IMG/VR virus record: IMGVR_UViG_3300035142_000018
Coordinates: 1-37,434 of that record
Length of the DNA: 37,434 nucleotides
Origin: a virus
Reading direction: 5' to 3' (one strand)
Position numbers and translations under genes: made by a program. Each line of letters opens with the position of its first letter. Position 1 is the first letter of the stretch. The notes under the pieces were generated by a model. It searched no databases, had not been told where the DNA came from, and worked only from the letters and a program-made list of their open reading frames with translations. Below are positions 35,908 to 37,434 of the stretch, piece by piece.

Positions 35908-37370
35908 ATCCTCTGTCTCTTTTTGGGCTTGGCTTTGTTGTGCCTGTTGATCATCTGATTAAGTGTGGGGCGTTTGTCTATCGGTATCGCCTTGGAAACT
36001 ACTGGCATTCTCGCAGCCCAGGTCTGGTTAATCGCCCGACCTATCAATCCACAAGCGTCAACCTTATCATCTACAACGCCCGCTGGAAATCGCATTAACT
36101 GCCTCAAAAGATCATCTGCCCAATCTGTGTTAGGTAGATAAACCTTACCCATTGAGGCTAACCCCTGAAAGGATCTTGCCCTGGCCGCTTTATCTCCTAT
36201 GGTTGGCAACCATTCAAGACGGCAATAAATCTTCTTTTTCTCCATCCGTTTTAATAAAAACGGCTCTACCGCCCTTCTGATTGGCCCTGTCTCACCAACT
36301 ACCGCGAAAGGATCGTATTTATTTACCAGGCCGATTAATTCATCTGTCCATACATCAGAAGTAGTTTGACCAGACCACCAGTCCAGGATGTAAATATTAT
36401 CCACAGGATCAACCCCGAAAACTCCAATCTCCGTAAAGTCTCCAGCCCCATCAGTCACAGCGTCATCATGTGTGATGTAGATATTCAAATGTTTTGGGGC
36501 TATGTCGTAGCGATGAAACCACTCACGTTTAAAGAACTCACCATCATCAGGAATAGGGTTTTGTTGATATAGGGAGTTCCAATCCCTTGAGGGTAAAGCC
36601 TCTTTAATTCTGTTCAGTGTTTCTATTGGATACCAATCAGGCCACAGTGCTTCCTTGTCTTTCTCTGCTGGCAGCTCCAGGATTTCCCAGTCATCCGAAC
36701 CTTCTGAAAGCAATCGCCCTGCTAAATCGTCGTCATGCCACCGGGTCTGAATCAAAACTATGGCCCCACCGGGCATTAAACGTGTATACAGCGTAGAAGT
36801 GTACCAGTTGTAGACTTTATCCCTGATTACCTCAGAGTCAGCCTCTTCCCTGTCTTTCAATGGATCGTCGATTAACGCAATATGAGCGCCGCGACCCGTG
36901 ATAGCTGTTCCTACCCCAGCCGCTACATACATTCCGTCTTTGTCTGTATGCCAGCGATTAGCCGCCTGTGAATCAGCCGCCAGTTTCACGCCATACAGTT
37001 GCTTGTATTCAGGTGAATTAACAATGTTCCTGACTTCACGGCCAAAATCCCCGGCTAGATCCGAGTTATACGAAGCCGCGATTATTTGTTTGTTTGGGTT
37101 TTTCCCTAAATACCAGGCAGGAAATCTCCTGGAAGCCAACTCTGACTTTCCATGTCTAGGCGGCATAAAGATCATTAAGCGGTCTATCTCTCCCCGCTCT
37201 ACAGCTTCTAGTTTTTCTGCTATCTGCTTATGATGATTTGCTGCCCGATATTCTGGGTTCGTGTACTCAGTGAACTGAATCAGGCTCTGGCGAGCTTTCT
37301 CCCGCCTCTGCGTCTCCGTTTCCACCAATGAGAGTAATTGCGAGGGATTTAAGCTGTTCAAGTTCTGCAT
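35904..37370 (-). CDS. terL: terminase large subunit
   Basis: 488 residues. ATPase: Walker A PPRHGKSE at 70-77, Walker B IALIDDP at 164-170, coupling region QTRWHDDDLAGRL. Nuclease: acidic residues in YITHDDAVTDGAG near 295 and DKVDACG near 450, RNase H fold. This motor pumps DNA into the procapsid and cuts it. Its start overlaps terS by about 104 bases; a shorter start is possible, but the family opening (SLIQFTEYTNPEYRAANHH) needs residues from about 28. Confidence 0.96.
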   Translation of the reverse strand: MQNLNSLNPSQLLSLVETETQRREKARQSLIQFTEYTNPEYRAANHHKQIAEKLEAVERGEIDRLMIFMPPRHGKSELASRRFPAWYLGKNPNKQIIAASYNSDLAGDFGREVRNIVNSPEYKQLYGVKLAADSQAANRWHTDKDGMYVAAGVGTAITGRGAHIALIDDPLKDREEADSEVIRDKVYNWYTSTLYTRLMPGGAIVLIQTRWHDDDLAGRLLSEGSDDWEILELPAEKDKEALWPDWYPIETLNRIKEALPSRDWNSLYQQNPIPDDGEFFKREWFHRYDIAPKHLNIYITHDDAVTDGAGDFTEIGVFGVDPVDNIYILDWWSGQTTSDVWTDELIGLVNKYDPFAVVGETGPIRRAVEPFLLKRMEKKKIYCRLEWLPTIGDKAARARSFQGLASMGKVYLPNTDWADDLLRQLMRFPAGVVDDKVDACGLIGRAINQTWAARMPVVSKAIPIDKRPTLNQMINRHNKAKPKKRQRI

Positions 37371-37434
37371 CGGTTAACTCGCTGACTGATTTGACAGTGC
37401 GGTTATTCACATTGACAGTAGATTCTTTAGGCAC
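37267..37434 (-). CDS. terS: terminase small subunit, C-terminal part
   Basis: Remainder of the terS frame that starts at 289 after circular joining. The last residues are rich in G, E, S and P and end at TGA 37267-37269. The 3' end overlaps the start of terL by about 104 bases in another frame, a long overlap that suggests coupled translation of the two subunits. Confidence 0.65.
   Translation of the reverse strand: MPKESTVNVNNRTVKSVSELTDAELEQLKSLAITLIGGNGDAEAGESSPEPDSVH
37308..37434. repeat. terminal direct repeat (right copy)
   Basis: Second copy of the 127-base sequence at the window start. Joining the two gives a 37,307-bp circle. It lies in the terS 3' half and the terL 5' end. Confidence 0.95.

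Overview
This window looks like a complete circular tailed-phage genome. Bases 1-127 and 37308-37434 are identical, so the unique sequence is 37,307 bp, opened inside the terminase small-subunit gene. The gene set (terminase, 749-residue portal, scaffold, major capsid, adaptor-like proteins, tail fibre, no tape measure, sheath or long-tail genes) fits a short-tailed (podovirus-like) phage. The host is probably a gammaproteobacterium: there is an M15 endolysin, strong Shine-Dalgarno sites, sigma-70 type promoters and a 16-bp site identical in pattern to a chromosomal parS. I see no integrase and no CI-type repressor, although a Cro-like gene is present.

Layout. A divergent control region lies at 9540-9680. 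Leftward from it runs cro, then small genes, a DUF1376 replication protein, a primase-helicase, a row of small genes (NinG-like HNH protein, zinc ribbons, a PAPS-reductase-like PP-loop protein, HTH proteins, tiny membrane proteins, a Tat-signal protein), an antiterminator-Q-like gene and an HNH gene. A strong promoter (417-444) and a hairpin (336-366) then precede terS, which is the geometry of a lambda pR'-tR' late control point. Leftward late transcription continues across the circle junction through terL, portal, structural genes, scaffold, capsid, tail genes and lysis genes to 15383. Rightward from the control region (9681-15390) are small early genes, a large structured noncoding RNA, an HNH endonuclease, an ERF-type annealing protein, SSB, and more small genes ending convergently against the endolysin gene.

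The most unusual features are: (1) about eight integron attC-like folded sites, directly after stop codons in both early arms, with the ends of individual genes matching each other as inverted repeats of 9-13 bp, as expected of inserted gene cassettes; (2) a group I intron splitting the major capsid gene, with an HNH endonuclease on the antisense strand of the intron; (3) a roughly 370-nt RNA with long helices and a repeated 12-nt segment next to a ribosome binding site; (4) a perfect parS-type palindrome in the rightward arm; and (5) the Q-like/pR'-tR'-like late switch. Most small genes overlap their neighbour by ATGA, so translational coupling is widespread.
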